Positions 41,637 through 51,415 of a stretch of 64,000 bases of DNA are shown here, in pieces. The stretch's first letter is position 1. Every line of letters starts with the position of its first letter. A program made the position numbers and the translations under genes. The notes beneath the pieces are model-generated. The model was not told the DNA's origin and did no database searches. It saw nothing but the letters and a program-made list of their open reading frames with translations. Source of the stretch: Chitinophagales bacterium (GTDB lineage: Bacteria > Bacteroidota > Bacteroidia > Chitinophagales > LD1); NCBI GenBank assembly GCA_016786765.1, contig JAEUUZ010000051.1, positions 62,001 to 126,000 of the forward strand, written 5' to 3'.

Positions 41637-42046
41637 CGCCAAACATCGCGATCAGCCATATCCGCAGCGCTTTCATCGTTGCTTTTAGACGACAATTCTT
41701 GTCCTTCCTCATTCTGATGCGCTAATGTCCAAGAATCGGTGAGCGTAGTTTCTATCCATACATTTCCCGATTTCCGAAAAACCTGAGCGTGTAATCCAAA
41801 TTGTGTTTCCAAATCTTGTTCAATAGTAGACACAGTGGTTTCAGCAGAAAAACTGTATTCGGCTGCAGTTTCCGTATTTAGCAATTCGCTTAATGATGTA
41901 TCGTGACTTACCAAATAGCGCTTGGCAGAACCCTCCATATCATTGTGCTTTTTGCGAAAAAACTCTAACTTCAGAAATGGGAAAAATGAACTGAATTCCT
42001 TTTGTAAAGATGACAATTTGTGTTTGCTATTGATGTGGATTACCAT
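41633..42046 (-). CDS. Conserved hypothetical protein, 137 aa, with activator box upstream
   Basis: 137 residues, soluble and acidic. The start MVIHINSKHKLSSLQKEFSS and FPFLKLEFF look like a conserved small Bacteroidota family that I have no function for. The C-terminus is rich in Asp, Glu and Ser and probably flexible. The gene converges on the receiver-CRP gene (4-bp overlap) and has a perfect TGAC-N4-GTCA box 73-86 nt upstream of its ATG, so it belongs to the same proposed regulon as the cbb3 oxidase. Confidence 0.7.
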   Translation of the reverse strand: MVIHINSKHKLSSLQKEFSSFFPFLKLEFFRKKHNDMEGSAKRYLVSHDTSLSELLNTETAAEYSFSAETTVSTIEQDLETQFGLHAQVFRKSGNVWIETTLTDSWTLAHQNEEGQELSSKSNDESAADMADRDVWR

Positions 42047-42118
42047 AAAGCCTAATAATGTTCAAAAAGATAAAAAAGTTAAGTGGAGCAAAGAGAACTA
42101 TTTGATTTGTAAAGAACT

Positions 42119-42132
42119 ATGACTTTTGTCAT
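42119..42132 (-). promoter_or_regulatory. TGAC-N4-GTCA box upstream of the 137-aa gene
   Basis: ATGAC-tttt-GTCAT, a perfect palindrome, centred about 80 nt upstream of the ATG at 42046. A TATCTTTT at 42065-42072 (minus strand) is a weak -7 match, which would put the box near -67. The next gene on the other side ends here, so only the 137-aa gene can be its target. Confidence 0.6.
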
Positions 42133-42174
42133 GGGTCGCTATCAAAATCAAATGCGTCTTTTTTCTAATACAAA

Positions 42175-43473
42175 CTACTTTATCAATCGACCGGAAAGTC
42201 GTAAAAGGTCGGTCTCGGCTAGCTTTGCCAAATAGAGATTATTAATTACTCGGTAATTCACTTCTTCAAAACTGCGTTGTGCCTCTCGATAGTCAACTAC
42301 TGTAGATTGGCCCATCTGGTATCGGGTAGTCATCAAATCAAGGTAGTCTTTGGCCGTTTTTACATCGGTTTTATCCAGCTCAATTTGAGCAACCAACATG
42401 GAATACGTTTGCCATGTTTGCAGTAACAGCCCTTGGTAGAGTTTCTTGTTTTGTTCCAATTGCAGTTCCGCATTTTGTGTTTGCAGCTTTGCCGATTTCA
42501 AATTCCGCACATTCACATTGCCCGAAAATACAGGAACAGAAAGCGTAACCAAGGCTGATGGCCCATATGCCTGATTGTATAAGGTAAAACCGGCTTGGCT
42601 TTGCGAAAGATTGTAATTATACGCTGCACTCAATTTAAGTTGTGGCAATCGAGCGGCTTGTATCTCTTTTTGTGCCTGTAACGAAATATTGATTTGGTTT
42701 TCGTTGGCTAAAATTTCCGGATTCATATCCACCTGTGAAACGAGTTCGGCATAGCGCAAATTTGTGTTTACAGGTAAATTCGCATTCAGCAAATAACTAC
42801 TATCGGCCGGAAAATTCAATGTAACATTTAAATCTGTTAACGCACTTTTTACCGCATTCACTTGGGAAAGCACGGCTTGCTTGCGGGATGTAAAATCTAA
42901 CTCGGCCAAATACAAATCAGTATTATTAGCCATACCGGCTGTTTGCCGAAGTTTTACCAATTGCAATCGTTCTTCACTCACTTTCTGTAATTGTTGAACC
43001 ACTGTTAAATAACTTTGTTGCTTGATTACTGCCGAATAGCGCTGAATCACTTGACTTAATGTATTCTGTACTTGCGACTTCAATTTATTTTCGCCCATTA
43101 ATTCTAATTCTGCCAATCGCTTTCTAGTGGCAAACATTTTTAACCCATCAAAAACAGTGTAATTGAGCGCTACATTGGCAGCAAATGCATTGCTACCTAC
43201 ATTGTTACGTTCAATAGTAGAGCCATTGGTAAATTCTTGTTTCAAATTACTCAAGGCAGGATTATCAGTGGCGTTCACCGCTATGGTTGGCAGCATTCCG
43301 GCAGCTCCGGGATGATTGTTGATATGTGCGATTTGTGATTCGTTCTGGGCAATCTTAATTTGAAAGTTATTTTCCAAAGCAACACGAACAGCATCTTCTA
43401 GGGTTAGGGTTGATTGCCCGAACACCTTACAAGAAAACATAAGAAGAAGCAGTATCAATCCATTATTCTTCAT
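42175..43473 (-). CDS. TolC-family outer membrane efflux protein
   Basis: 432 residues from ATG 43473, with a signal peptide ending VFGQ. Two repeated helical domains with the TolC pattern: LTLEDAVRVALENN at the start, and KSAKLQTQNAELQLEQNKKLYQGL in the second repeat. It forms the trimeric outer membrane channel of a tripartite pump. ATG 43482 is also possible; the long frame beginning at 43566 lies inside the RND gene and reads nothing like a signal. It overlaps the RND gene by 11 bp and is the last gene of adaptor-RND-TolC. Confidence 0.9.
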   Translation of the reverse strand: MKNNGLILLLLMFSCKVFGQSTLTLEDAVRVALENNFQIKIAQNESQIAHINNHPGAAGMLPTIAVNATDNPALSNLKQEFTNGSTIERNNVGSNAFAANVALNYTVFDGLKMFATRKRLAELELMGENKLKSQVQNTLSQVIQRYSAVIKQQSYLTVVQQLQKVSEERLQLVKLRQTAGMANNTDLYLAELDFTSRKQAVLSQVNAVKSALTDLNVTLNFPADSSYLLNANLPVNTNLRYAELVSQVDMNPEILANENQINISLQAQKEIQAARLPQLKLSAAYNYNLSQSQAGFTLYNQAYGPSALVTLSVPVFSGNVNVRNLKSAKLQTQNAELQLEQNKKLYQGLLLQTWQTYSMLVAQIELDKTDVKTAKDYLDLMTTRYQMGQSTVVDYREAQRSFEEVNYRVINNLYLAKLAETDLLRLSGRLIK

Positions 43474-46400
43474 CGAAGGCATATTTTTTAGTAGCAGATA
43501 AATAAGAGTATACAGCCGGTATAACAAACAGGGTAAGCAGTAGTGAAAAAAGCACACCACCCACAATAACCACTCCCAAAGGAATGCGGCTCGTTGAAGC
43601 AGCTCCTAACGACAATGCAATAGGCAATGCACCTAATGAAGTGGCTAAGCTTGTCATTACAATAGGACGCATACGTTGTACCGATGCATCTAAAATAGCA
43701 TCCATTTTTGCCTCTCCGGCCTTGCGTTTTTGGTTAGCAAATTCCACAATCAAAATCCCGTTTTTGGTCACCAAACCCACTAGCATAATCATTCCAATTT
43801 GAGAAAAGATATTAATGGTATTTCCGGTAAGCCACAACGATAGTAATGCGCCAGCAAGTGCAAGTGGTACCGTAAGCATAATCGTAAACGGATCCACAAA
43901 ACTCTCGAACTGTGCAGCCAATACCAAATAAATGAGCACCAAGGCCAATAAAAAAGCAAACGATGTATTGGAAGAACTTTCTGCAAAATCGCGCGATGGG
44001 CCGTTGAGAGATGATGTAAAACTTTCATCCAACAATTTATCGCCTATACGCTGCATTGCTGCAACCCCATCTCCAACAGTTTTGCCGGGTGACAATGATG
44101 CAGATACCGTAGCCGATTTATAACGATTAAAGTGATACAATTGCGGAGGGTTACTGGTTTCTTTCAAAGTAATAACACTCGAAAGCTGAATCAACTCTCC
44201 CCGATTATTCTTTGTATACAACTTGTCAATATCCCCTGGCTCATCGCGGTCTTTCCGACTCATTTGTCCAATAATTTGGTACTGACGACCATTCATTATA
44301 AAATAACCGATACGATTACCACTAAATGCAGATTGTAACGTTTGTGCGATATCAGCTACACTCACGCCTAAATCCTTAGCTTTCAAACGATCGATTTCTA
44401 CTTGCAATTCGGGCTTATTGAATTTCAAGTTGGCATCAGCCATTTGGAAGGTAGAGTCTTTACGTACCTCCGCCAAAAACTTTGGTAACACTTCCTTTAT
44501 CTTATCAAAATTCTGATTTTGAATAACGTATTGTACCGGCAATGCACCTTTTGATGCTAATCCTACACTGATGGTTTGCTCTTGCACCAAGAAAATTCTT
44601 CCATCGTTAAATAGTGATAACTGACTGTTGGTGCGATTCAAAATTTCTTCTTGTGATAACTTTCTTTCATTACGGGGTACTAGCACAACCCGACCAAATG
44701 CACTATTTACACTTCCTGTTCCAACATTTTGGTTATTCGTAGAGGCAAAAGTAAATGTTTGCTCAGGAATAGAATCTTGAAAATAGTTCGACAGCGATTG
44801 TACAAAGCGATCCATGTAATCGAACGAAGTTCCTTCTGCTGCAGTAACCGAAAATCGGAATTGTCCACGATCTTCCATTGGAGCCAACTCGGTTTGCAAT
44901 GTTTTGAAAAGCAGTACTGCAATAACCATACTGATACCAATAATCACCCATGAAAACCCGCGCACTTTCATAAACTTACTCAGCAAGTTTCGATAGCCAT
45001 TTTCAAAGGCTTGAAAATAAGGCTCTGTTTTTTCATAAAACTTACCGTGCTCAGCATTTTTGGAACTCAACAATACGTTCAATACAGGTGTTAACGTAAG
45101 CGATACAAAAGCAGAAATCAAAACAGCAGCAGCAACAACTACACCAAACTCTTTAAACAAACTACCTACAAATCCTTCAATAAAAATTAATGGCAAGAAC
45201 ACAACGGCTAAGGTGATAGAAGTAGAAATAACAGCAAACAAAATTTCTTTAGAACCCTCTAGCGCAGCCTTCTTAATACTCATTCCCTCTTCCAACTTTC
45301 GGAAAATATTCTCCGTTACAACAATACCATCATCCACCACAAGCCCTGTAGCCAATACAATAGCAAGTAGGGTAAGAATATTGATACTAAAGCCAAACAG
45401 ATACATAATGAAGAAAACGCCAATCAAAGACACCGGAATATCTATTAACGGACGAATAGCAATTTTCCAACTTCGGAAAAAGAAATAGATGACCAACACC
45501 ACCAACAGGAACGAAATCACCAATGTTTCTTCTACTTCCAACAATGCACGCTTTACATTCTTTGTAGTATCTAATACCACATTGAATTCGATATCTTCAA
45601 AGCCCTTTTGTTTTTTAATAGATTCCAATCTTTTATAAAACTCTTCGGCAATATTGATGTAGTTGGCTCCGGGTTGAGGTGTAAGTGCACAAGCCAATGC
45701 ATTCACGCCATTCAAACGAAAACCAACTTCTTCCGCTTCACTCCCTAGTATAACATCGGCAACATCGCTTAAACGCACTATCCCCGTGGCATCTTCCCGC
45801 AAAATCAAGTTGCGAAAATCTTCTTCTTTGGTTAGTCGCCCTAACGTTCTTACTATCAACTCGGTATTATTACCATATACTTTCCCTCCGGGTAACTCTA
45901 CATTTTCTTTATCGAGTGCCGAACGCACATCTTGCAACGTAACATTATAGGCCATTAGTTGCTCCGGGTGAAACCAAATGCGCATAGCATATTTTCGTTG
46001 GCCATAGAGGTTTACACCACTTACTTCCGGAATAGTTTGCAACTTTTCCTGCAACGTTGTTTCTGCAAAATCACTTAGTTGTAACGTGGTTTTTTCTTTA
46101 CTCTGCACTGCTAAAATAATGATGGCATCGGCATTGGCATCGGCCTTCGACACCACAGGAGGCGCATCAATATCAGCCGGCAGTTGCTTCACAGCCTGAC
46201 TCACTTTATCGCGCACATCATTGGCTGCATTATCCAAATTCTCGGTGAGATTAAACTCAACAGTAATTACACTCGAGCCTTGATTACTGGAGGAAGAAAT
46301 TGTTCTAATGCCCTGAATACCATTAATAGCTTTTTCCAAAGGTTCGGTAATCTGACTTTCAATAACATTCGCGTTTGCACCGGTATAATTGGTACGTACG

Positions 46401-46537
46401 GTAATGATAGGCGGATCGGTAGCTGGGAATTCACGCACACCCAAAAATTTCATAGCCACTAGCCCGAAGAGTACAATAACAATGCTGCAAACGATAGCAA
46501 AAACGGGGCGTCTAAGACTTAACTCGGAAATATTCAT
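43463..46537 (-). CDS. RND-family efflux transporter permease (AcrB/MexF-like, HAE1)
   Basis: 1024 residues with twelve membrane helices and two large periplasmic loops. N-terminal MNISELSLRRPVFAIVCSIV, the porter segment with TNYTGANANVIESQITEPLE, and helix 4 with VLATGLVVDDGIVVTENIFR, holding the two proton-relay Asp residues, are typical of the HAE1 group. C-terminal half has GLVTKNGILIVEFANQ. It uses the proton gradient to expel drugs, detergents or other amphiphiles through the TolC-type channel encoded next. It lies 8 bp after the adaptor gene. Substrates cannot be inferred. Confidence 0.95.
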   Translation of the reverse strand: MNISELSLRRPVFAIVCSIVIVLFGLVAMKFLGVREFPATDPPIITVRTNYTGANANVIESQITEPLEKAINGIQGIRTISSSSNQGSSVITVEFNLTENLDNAANDVRDKVSQAVKQLPADIDAPPVVSKADANADAIIILAVQSKEKTTLQLSDFAETTLQEKLQTIPEVSGVNLYGQRKYAMRIWFHPEQLMAYNVTLQDVRSALDKENVELPGGKVYGNNTELIVRTLGRLTKEEDFRNLILREDATGIVRLSDVADVILGSEAEEVGFRLNGVNALACALTPQPGANYINIAEEFYKRLESIKKQKGFEDIEFNVVLDTTKNVKRALLEVEETLVISFLLVVLVIYFFFRSWKIAIRPLIDIPVSLIGVFFIMYLFGFSINILTLLAIVLATGLVVDDGIVVTENIFRKLEEGMSIKKAALEGSKEILFAVISTSITLAVVFLPLIFIEGFVGSLFKEFGVVVAAAVLISAFVSLTLTPVLNVLLSSKNAEHGKFYEKTEPYFQAFENGYRNLLSKFMKVRGFSWVIIGISMVIAVLLFKTLQTELAPMEDRGQFRFSVTAAEGTSFDYMDRFVQSLSNYFQDSIPEQTFTFASTNNQNVGTGSVNSAFGRVVLVPRNERKLSQEEILNRTNSQLSLFNDGRIFLVQEQTISVGLASKGALPVQYVIQNQNFDKIKEVLPKFLAEVRKDSTFQMADANLKFNKPELQVEIDRLKAKDLGVSVADIAQTLQSAFSGNRIGYFIMNGRQYQIIGQMSRKDRDEPGDIDKLYTKNNRGELIQLSSVITLKETSNPPQLYHFNRYKSATVSASLSPGKTVGDGVAAMQRIGDKLLDESFTSSLNGPSRDFAESSSNTSFAFLLALVLIYLVLAAQFESFVDPFTIMLTVPLALAGALLSLWLTGNTINIFSQIGMIMLVGLVTKNGILIVEFANQKRKAGEAKMDAILDASVQRMRPIVMTSLATSLGALPIALSLGAASTSRIPLGVVIVGGVLFSLLLTLFVIPAVYSYLSATKKYAFDEE

Positions 46538-46545
46538 GGTTCAAT

Positions 46546-47598
46546 TCAATTAGATTTTTTTACAGAACGAACCGTAACCTGTACATCCGGTTTCAAATAT
46601 AATATACCGTTCAAAGCAATGGTGTCTCCTACGTTCAGACCTTCAGTAATCTCCACATTGGCGTCATCGCGATAACCAATTTGCACCACTTGAAATTGTG
46701 CTTTACCATTTTTAATTACAGCTACTTTACTGTTACGCGACTCCGGAATTACACAGTTAGTAGGAATTAGTATCGCATTACTGTTATTCCCTTGTTGCAA
46801 TTGCACTTTCACAAATGCACCCGGATTTAATTTCACTTTTGAATCGGTTACAATAGCTCTAGCTTTCAAGTTTCGGCTACCGGTATTAATTTGCGGTTCA
46901 ATGGCCATAACGCGGGCTGTGATTTTCGTTGCGCTTTCATTGGATGTAAGCGTTACTATTTGCCCTACTTTCAACTCCTTGGCATTACTTTCCGGAACCA
47001 CAAAATCAATTTTAAAAGTACTTACTTGTTGAAGTGTGGCAATCACATTAGTGGTGTTCACATAGGCACCATTGCTCACGTTGCGCAATCCCACCAAACC
47101 TGAAAACGGAGCACGAACCTCTGTTTTTCGAATCTGTGCACGAGTATAATCTAAATCGGCTTTGGCGCTATTCAACTGCGTGAGTGCTTGGTCATAGTCT
47201 TGTTGATTCAAGCCATTTGCATTCAACAAGGTTTTCATACGCTGCTCGTTTTTGGTGGCAATATCCAATGCAGCTATATTTTTGCGTAATTGAGCTTGCA
47301 AATCATCGTCAAACAATTTGGCGAGTAAAGTACCTTCGCTTACAAACGAGCCCTCGTTGATATTCAATAATACCAAACGCCCTGCTACATCGGGTCGTAG
47401 CTCTACAAACTCGCTGGCTAATACAGTTCCGTTAGCTTCTAATGTGTAGGAAAACTTTTTCGACTCAATCAATAGCGCATCAATAGCAACAGGCTTCTTT
47501 TCCTTTTTGCCGTTATTTTCCGACTTTCCCTTTTGGTTACAAGAACTAAGAACGAACAAAAAAATTGTGGTAAATAGCGTTAAGTAGCGAAGATTCAT
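46546..47598 (-). CDS. RND efflux periplasmic adaptor (MFP) lipoprotein
   Basis: 350 residues with a lipoprotein signal (VLSSC, Cys20), a barrel-sandwich/lipoyl part (GTVLASEFVELRPDVAGRLVLLNINEG and FSGLVGLRNVSNGAYVN), a central hairpin with heptads (about 85-130) and beta-barrel segments. It bridges the RND pump and the TolC-type channel. It leads the three-gene unit. The upstream gap 47599-47765 holds only an AT-rich promoter region and a terminator for the opposite neighbour. Confidence 0.92.
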   Translation of the reverse strand: MNLRYLTLFTTIFLFVLSSCNQKGKSENNGKKEKKPVAIDALLIESKKFSYTLEANGTVLASEFVELRPDVAGRLVLLNINEGSFVSEGTLLAKLFDDDLQAQLRKNIAALDIATKNEQRMKTLLNANGLNQQDYDQALTQLNSAKADLDYTRAQIRKTEVRAPFSGLVGLRNVSNGAYVNTTNVIATLQQVSTFKIDFVVPESNAKELKVGQIVTLTSNESATKITARVMAIEPQINTGSRNLKARAIVTDSKVKLNPGAFVKVQLQQGNNSNAILIPTNCVIPESRNSKVAVIKNGKAQFQVVQIGYRDDANVEITEGLNVGDTIALNGILYLKPDVQVTVRSVKKSN

Positions 47599-47712
47599 AT
47601 AAAAAATAATTCTGCTACAATATTGTGATTTTTATACTAAAATCATCATTCCATTAATGCGTTTAACAACAAGTTATATATTATTAATAAAGAGTGTTAT
47701 TAAACGAAATAG

Positions 47713-47741
47713 AAAAGGCGGCTCAGAAAACCCAAGCCGCC
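47713..47741 (-). terminator. Intrinsic terminator of the LUD-domain gene
   Basis: Minus strand: GGCGGCT (47741-47735), loop of 11, AGCCGCC (47723-47717), then TTTTCT. It begins 24 nt past the stop codon of the LUD-domain gene and ends the ftsH-LUD stretch. Confidence 0.75.
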
Positions 47742-47765
47742 ATATTTCATTTTACATTCACCAAT

Positions 47766-48560
47766 TTAAACCCTATTGCTAGGTGGGATGATTTCATCCA
47801 CTAATATAAGGTACACATCTTCTGTACCCTCTGCTTTCAACACCAACTGTCCGTCATAGTAGTAATTTCCTTTGCAATTATCTTGCAGATTCAATACAGA
47901 TGGCAATTCGCCTTTATTCTCAACATTAAATTTTTCTAACGCCTCTGAAAGCGAAAACAGAATTTGTGTAGTATTCGCTATAAAGATTTGCGTTTTTGGA
48001 AACACAGGCAGTCTTCGTCTGCTGGCTTGTTTAGGGTTCAGCAGCAAGGTGCCGTTTTCCGCTATCAAAGCATCGCACATACACATCACGGCAGCACTGT
48101 TTTCCATAGTGAAACCAATAGCACCGCGTTGAAAATCGTTGTTACAGAACATGTCTTTTACTTCATTTTCCCAACAATACACATGCATCCAATTCATTTC
48201 TTCGGCAATCAATTTCACTTCAGAAACAGCTTCTGCAATGGTTTCAAAGTACATGAATTTCCCTCCCTTTGCCACGAAATTTTCGGCAAAAGCTACATCT
48301 AAATTTTCAACAGCTGATTGGTTTTGCGCTTTATTTACTCGGTCTTCACTCTTCGCTTCAAAGAAAACGGTGCGCGTATGCATTGGGGTGGCCGGCACCT
48401 CGATGCCCTCCATGCTCGGACGAGTATACTCTTCTACAAGCTCCTCGATATTCCCGGTGGTAGCTTCGCTCTTTTTGGACGAACCAAAAAGCGATTTAAA
48501 ACTACTGAACAAACCTGTTCCTTGATCTTCTGTAAACATACGCTCTGGATTTAGTGACAT
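47766..48560 (-). CDS. LUD (LutC/YkgG-type) domain protein
   Basis: 264 residues. The LUD domain covers about 85-255, with FVAKGGKFMYFETIAEAVSEV, GFTMENSAAVMCMCDALIAENGTLLL and the ASRRRLPVFPKTQIFIANTTQILFSL block that ends LutC-like domains. LUD proteins occur in lactate utilisation but stand-alone forms after ftsH are standard in Bacteroidota, where the role is unknown. The first 80 residues are variable and likely unstructured. It follows ftsH by 56 bp. Confidence 0.85.
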   Translation of the reverse strand: MSLNPERMFTEDQGTGLFSSFKSLFGSSKKSEATTGNIEELVEEYTRPSMEGIEVPATPMHTRTVFFEAKSEDRVNKAQNQSAVENLDVAFAENFVAKGGKFMYFETIAEAVSEVKLIAEEMNWMHVYCWENEVKDMFCNNDFQRGAIGFTMENSAAVMCMCDALIAENGTLLLNPKQASRRRLPVFPKTQIFIANTTQILFSLSEALEKFNVENKGELPSVLNLQDNCKGNYYYDGQLVLKAEGTEDVYLILVDEIIPPSNRV

Positions 48561-48616
48561 AGGACTATTTCAGTCCTACCGCCAAATCTATACTACTGAT
48601 AATGAATATTTGCTAA

Positions 48617-50668
48617 TCAGCTAGGGTTATTTTCAACTTGTGCATCCGTACTGTCTACATTAGTATATGGCTCTGTTTTAGGTTCTTCTGCTGCAACTTC
48701 AGGTTTATCAAAAGGACGTGGTCCCAAAATCACTTGTAAATCATCCTTGAACAACACCTCCTTTTCCAACAACGCTTTCGCCAATGTATCTAACAAATCG
48801 CGTTTCTCCATCAAGAGTTGCTGTGCACGTAAATATTGTACATCAATCATTTTGCGGGCTTCTTCATCAATCATTTGCGAAGTAGCTTCCGAATATGGCT
48901 TGGCAAACGTAGAGTTGTTCGACATGTCGTAAAACGAAATATTGCCCACTTTATCGTTCATTCCATAATACGCAATAGCGGCATACGACATTTTTGTAAC
49001 CGTATCCAAATCGCTCATGGCTCCGGTAGAAATCTTGTTGAACACCACCTTTTCAGCCGCTCTTCCACCCATAGTCATACACATACGGTCTTCCATTTCG
49101 TTTACCGTTTCCAAGTATTTTTCGTTCGGCAAATACTGCGCATAACCTAAAGCTGCAACCCCTCTCGGTACTATCGAAACTTTTACTAACGGGTGAGCAT
49201 TTTCCAAGAACCATCCACACAAGGCGTGACCGGCTTCGTGGTAAGCAATGATTTTTTTCTCATCCGGTTGAATGATTTTGTTTTTCTTTTCTAAACCACC
49301 AATTACACGATCAATGGCATCGTTAAAGTCTTCTATTGAAACAGACTCTTTATTTTTACGAGCAGCTATTAAAGCCGCTTCGTTACATATATTCGCGATA
49401 TCGGCACCAACAAAACCCGGGGTTTGCGATGCTAGTTTCTCCACATCTAAATCGGTTGCAGTTTTAATGCTTTGCAAATGCACTTTGAAGATTTGTGCTC
49501 GTCCTTTCATATCAGGACGATCGATAGAAATTTGTCTGTCGAAACGACCCGGACGAAGCAAAGCTTGATCCAACACATCCGGACGGTTAGTAGCCGCCAA
49601 CATGATTACACCCTTCTCTCCACTGAAACCATCCATTTCCACCAACAATTGGTTCAATGTGCTTTCGCGCTCATCATTACTTTGCACTAATGTTTTACCA
49701 CGTGCTCTCCCGATGGCATCAATCTCGTCAATGAAAATAATACAAGGTGCTTTCTCGCGAGCTTGTTTGAAGAGGTCGCGTACACGCGATGCGCCTACGC
49801 CTACAAACATTTCAACAAACTCAGAACCTGAAATGGAGAAAAACGGCACTTGCGCTTCACCTGCCATCGCTTTTGCAATAAGCGTTTTACCTGTTCCCGG
49901 GGGACCAACCAACAACACGCCTTTCGGAATTTTACCGCCTAGTTTAGTGTATTTTTGCGGCTCCTTCAAGAAGCTTACAATTTCTTCTACTTCTACTTTT
50001 GCTTCTTCCAAGCCGGCAACATCTTTAAATGTGATATCCGTTTTTTCGCCTTTATCAAACAAGATAGCACGCGATTTTCCAATATTAAAGATGTTACCCC
50101 CGCCCATGCCTCCGCCTGCACCTCCGCCCATTCTGCGCATCATCAATACCCATAATACAACAATAATTACAAGTGGCAATATCAAACCCAGTAAATTACC
50201 CCAATCTTTCCCTTCTTCATAAAACACTTGCACTTCATTAATTTCGGGATGCGATTTATAAAGCTCGCCCATTGATTTATCAAATGCATCATTTGAAGGT
50301 ACAGTAAAAGTGAAATGCGGACCACGATTGACAGCTCCAAATTTTCCGGTGGCAACTTCTTTGTATTGGGCCTTTGCTAACGATGAGTCTTTGAGAAAAA
50401 CCATTGCATTCTTTTGCCCAATTACTTTAATGGCTGCCACATCGTTATTCAACACCATTTGCTTGAATTCCGCAAATGGAATGGCTTTTGTGGACTCATA
50501 GAAATTGGAAAAGAATCCAAGTAATAATACAGCGCCTATAATAGCGTAAATCCAAAAGAAATTAAATTGGAACCCTTCCTCTTCCGGCTTTTGCTTTCTG
50601 CGTGGCGGTTGAGGACGGTTTGATTTTGGTTGATTATTCGATGTATTCGAAGATTGTTCGTTACTCAT
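48617..50668 (-). CDS. ftsH: ATP-dependent zinc metalloprotease FtsH
   Basis: 683 residues. Two membrane helices (about 36-55 and 157-176), an AAA domain with Walker A GPPGTGKT (255-262), Walker B IFIDEID (311-317), the pore and second region [20 protein letters not shown], and the protease with HEAGH (477-481). It degrades damaged membrane and short-lived cytoplasmic proteins. The N-terminus (1-33) is Gln/Pro/Lys rich, and a Gly-rich linker follows helix two (181-191). Length fits Bacteroidota FtsH. It lies 31 bp after rsfS. Confidence 0.97.
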   Translation of the reverse strand: MSNEQSSNTSNNQPKSNRPQPPRRKQKPEEEGFQFNFFWIYAIIGAVLLLGFFSNFYESTKAIPFAEFKQMVLNNDVAAIKVIGQKNAMVFLKDSSLAKAQYKEVATGKFGAVNRGPHFTFTVPSNDAFDKSMGELYKSHPEINEVQVFYEEGKDWGNLLGLILPLVIIVVLWVLMMRRMGGGAGGGMGGGNIFNIGKSRAILFDKGEKTDITFKDVAGLEEAKVEVEEIVSFLKEPQKYTKLGGKIPKGVLLVGPPGTGKTLIAKAMAGEAQVPFFSISGSEFVEMFVGVGASRVRDLFKQAREKAPCIIFIDEIDAIGRARGKTLVQSNDERESTLNQLLVEMDGFSGEKGVIMLAATNRPDVLDQALLRPGRFDRQISIDRPDMKGRAQIFKVHLQSIKTATDLDVEKLASQTPGFVGADIANICNEAALIAARKNKESVSIEDFNDAIDRVIGGLEKKNKIIQPDEKKIIAYHEAGHALCGWFLENAHPLVKVSIVPRGVAALGYAQYLPNEKYLETVNEMEDRMCMTMGGRAAEKVVFNKISTGAMSDLDTVTKMSYAAIAYYGMNDKVGNISFYDMSNNSTFAKPYSEATSQMIDEEARKMIDVQYLRAQQLLMEKRDLLDTLAKALLEKEVLFKDDLQVILGPRPFDKPEVAAEEPKTEPYTNVDSTDAQVENNPS

Positions 50669-50699
50669 ACGTTATAAATTGAACTGCTCTTTGTTTTGT

Positions 50700-51365
50700 T
50701 TATTTTTTTGTTGCTTTTTTGGCTACCGGAGCTTTGACTGCTGCTTTTGGAGCTGCCTTTTTGGTTGTACCTTTAGTATCGCCTGATTTCTTTTTCAAAT
50801 CGCTAGCTACTAATTTCTTAGCAGCAATTTTCTTTGCCGTGTTGATTTTAGCTGTAGCTTTTTTGGTGGCTTCTTTATCGGCAAATAATTTTTCTTCCAA
50901 AGCGAAGTCTATCTTGTCTGCTTTTTTCACCGTTGTAGTCTTTTTGACAGACACACGTTTTCCTTTTCCGGTCTTTTCTGCCTCAGCTTTAGCCGCTTGT
51001 GCAGTGTGTTTCTTCGATTTGGCATCGTTCCACAACTCTTCTAATTGATAGAAATCGCGCTTATCGCGATGGAAAATATGTACTACTACATCTACGAAAT
51101 CCACAATAATCCATTCGCCATTTTCAGTACCTTCCACTTTGTAGGGTTGATGTCCTGTATCTTTCGCGAAATGCACTACACTGTGGTGAAGCGCGTTTAC
51201 TTGCGTGTTCGAATCTCCATGTGCAATCACAAAGAAATTGGCTACAGTGTCCTTAATATTTCGCAAATCGAGACTTACAATATCGTTCGCTTTTTTTTCG
51301 TGGAGAGCATCAATGATAATCTGCACTAATTCGTCTGATGACGATTCTAATTTTTTATTTGCCAA
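50700..51365 (-). CDS. rsfS: Ribosome silencing factor RsfS with long Lys/Ala-rich tail
   Basis: 221 residues. The RsfS domain is about 8-118, with KANDIVSLDLRNIKDTVANFFVIAHGDSNTQVNAL and YKVEGTENGEWIIVDFVDVVVHIFHRDKRDFYQLEELW. RsfS binds ribosomal protein L14 and blocks subunit joining during starvation. Typical proteins are 105-130 residues. Here about 100 further residues rich in Lys, Ala and Thr (KKAAPKAAVKAPVAKKATKK at the end) resemble histone-H1-like tails and may bind RNA. It runs opposite to birA with 50 bp between starts. Confidence 0.9.
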   Translation of the reverse strand: MANKKLESSSDELVQIIIDALHEKKANDIVSLDLRNIKDTVANFFVIAHGDSNTQVNALHHSVVHFAKDTGHQPYKVEGTENGEWIIVDFVDVVVHIFHRDKRDFYQLEELWNDAKSKKHTAQAAKAEAEKTGKGKRVSVKKTTTVKKADKIDFALEEKLFADKEATKKATAKINTAKKIAAKKLVASDLKKKSGDTKGTTKKAAPKAAVKAPVAKKATKK

Positions 51366-51415
51366 AATGTTTACTTTTATTCTTAAACAAATCTAAAGGA
51401 AAAATCATTCCAACA

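Noticed and set aside
43474-43566. Extended TolC N-terminus from 43566
   Set aside because: It lies inside the RND coding sequence and does not read as a signal peptide; ATG 43473 or 43482 does.
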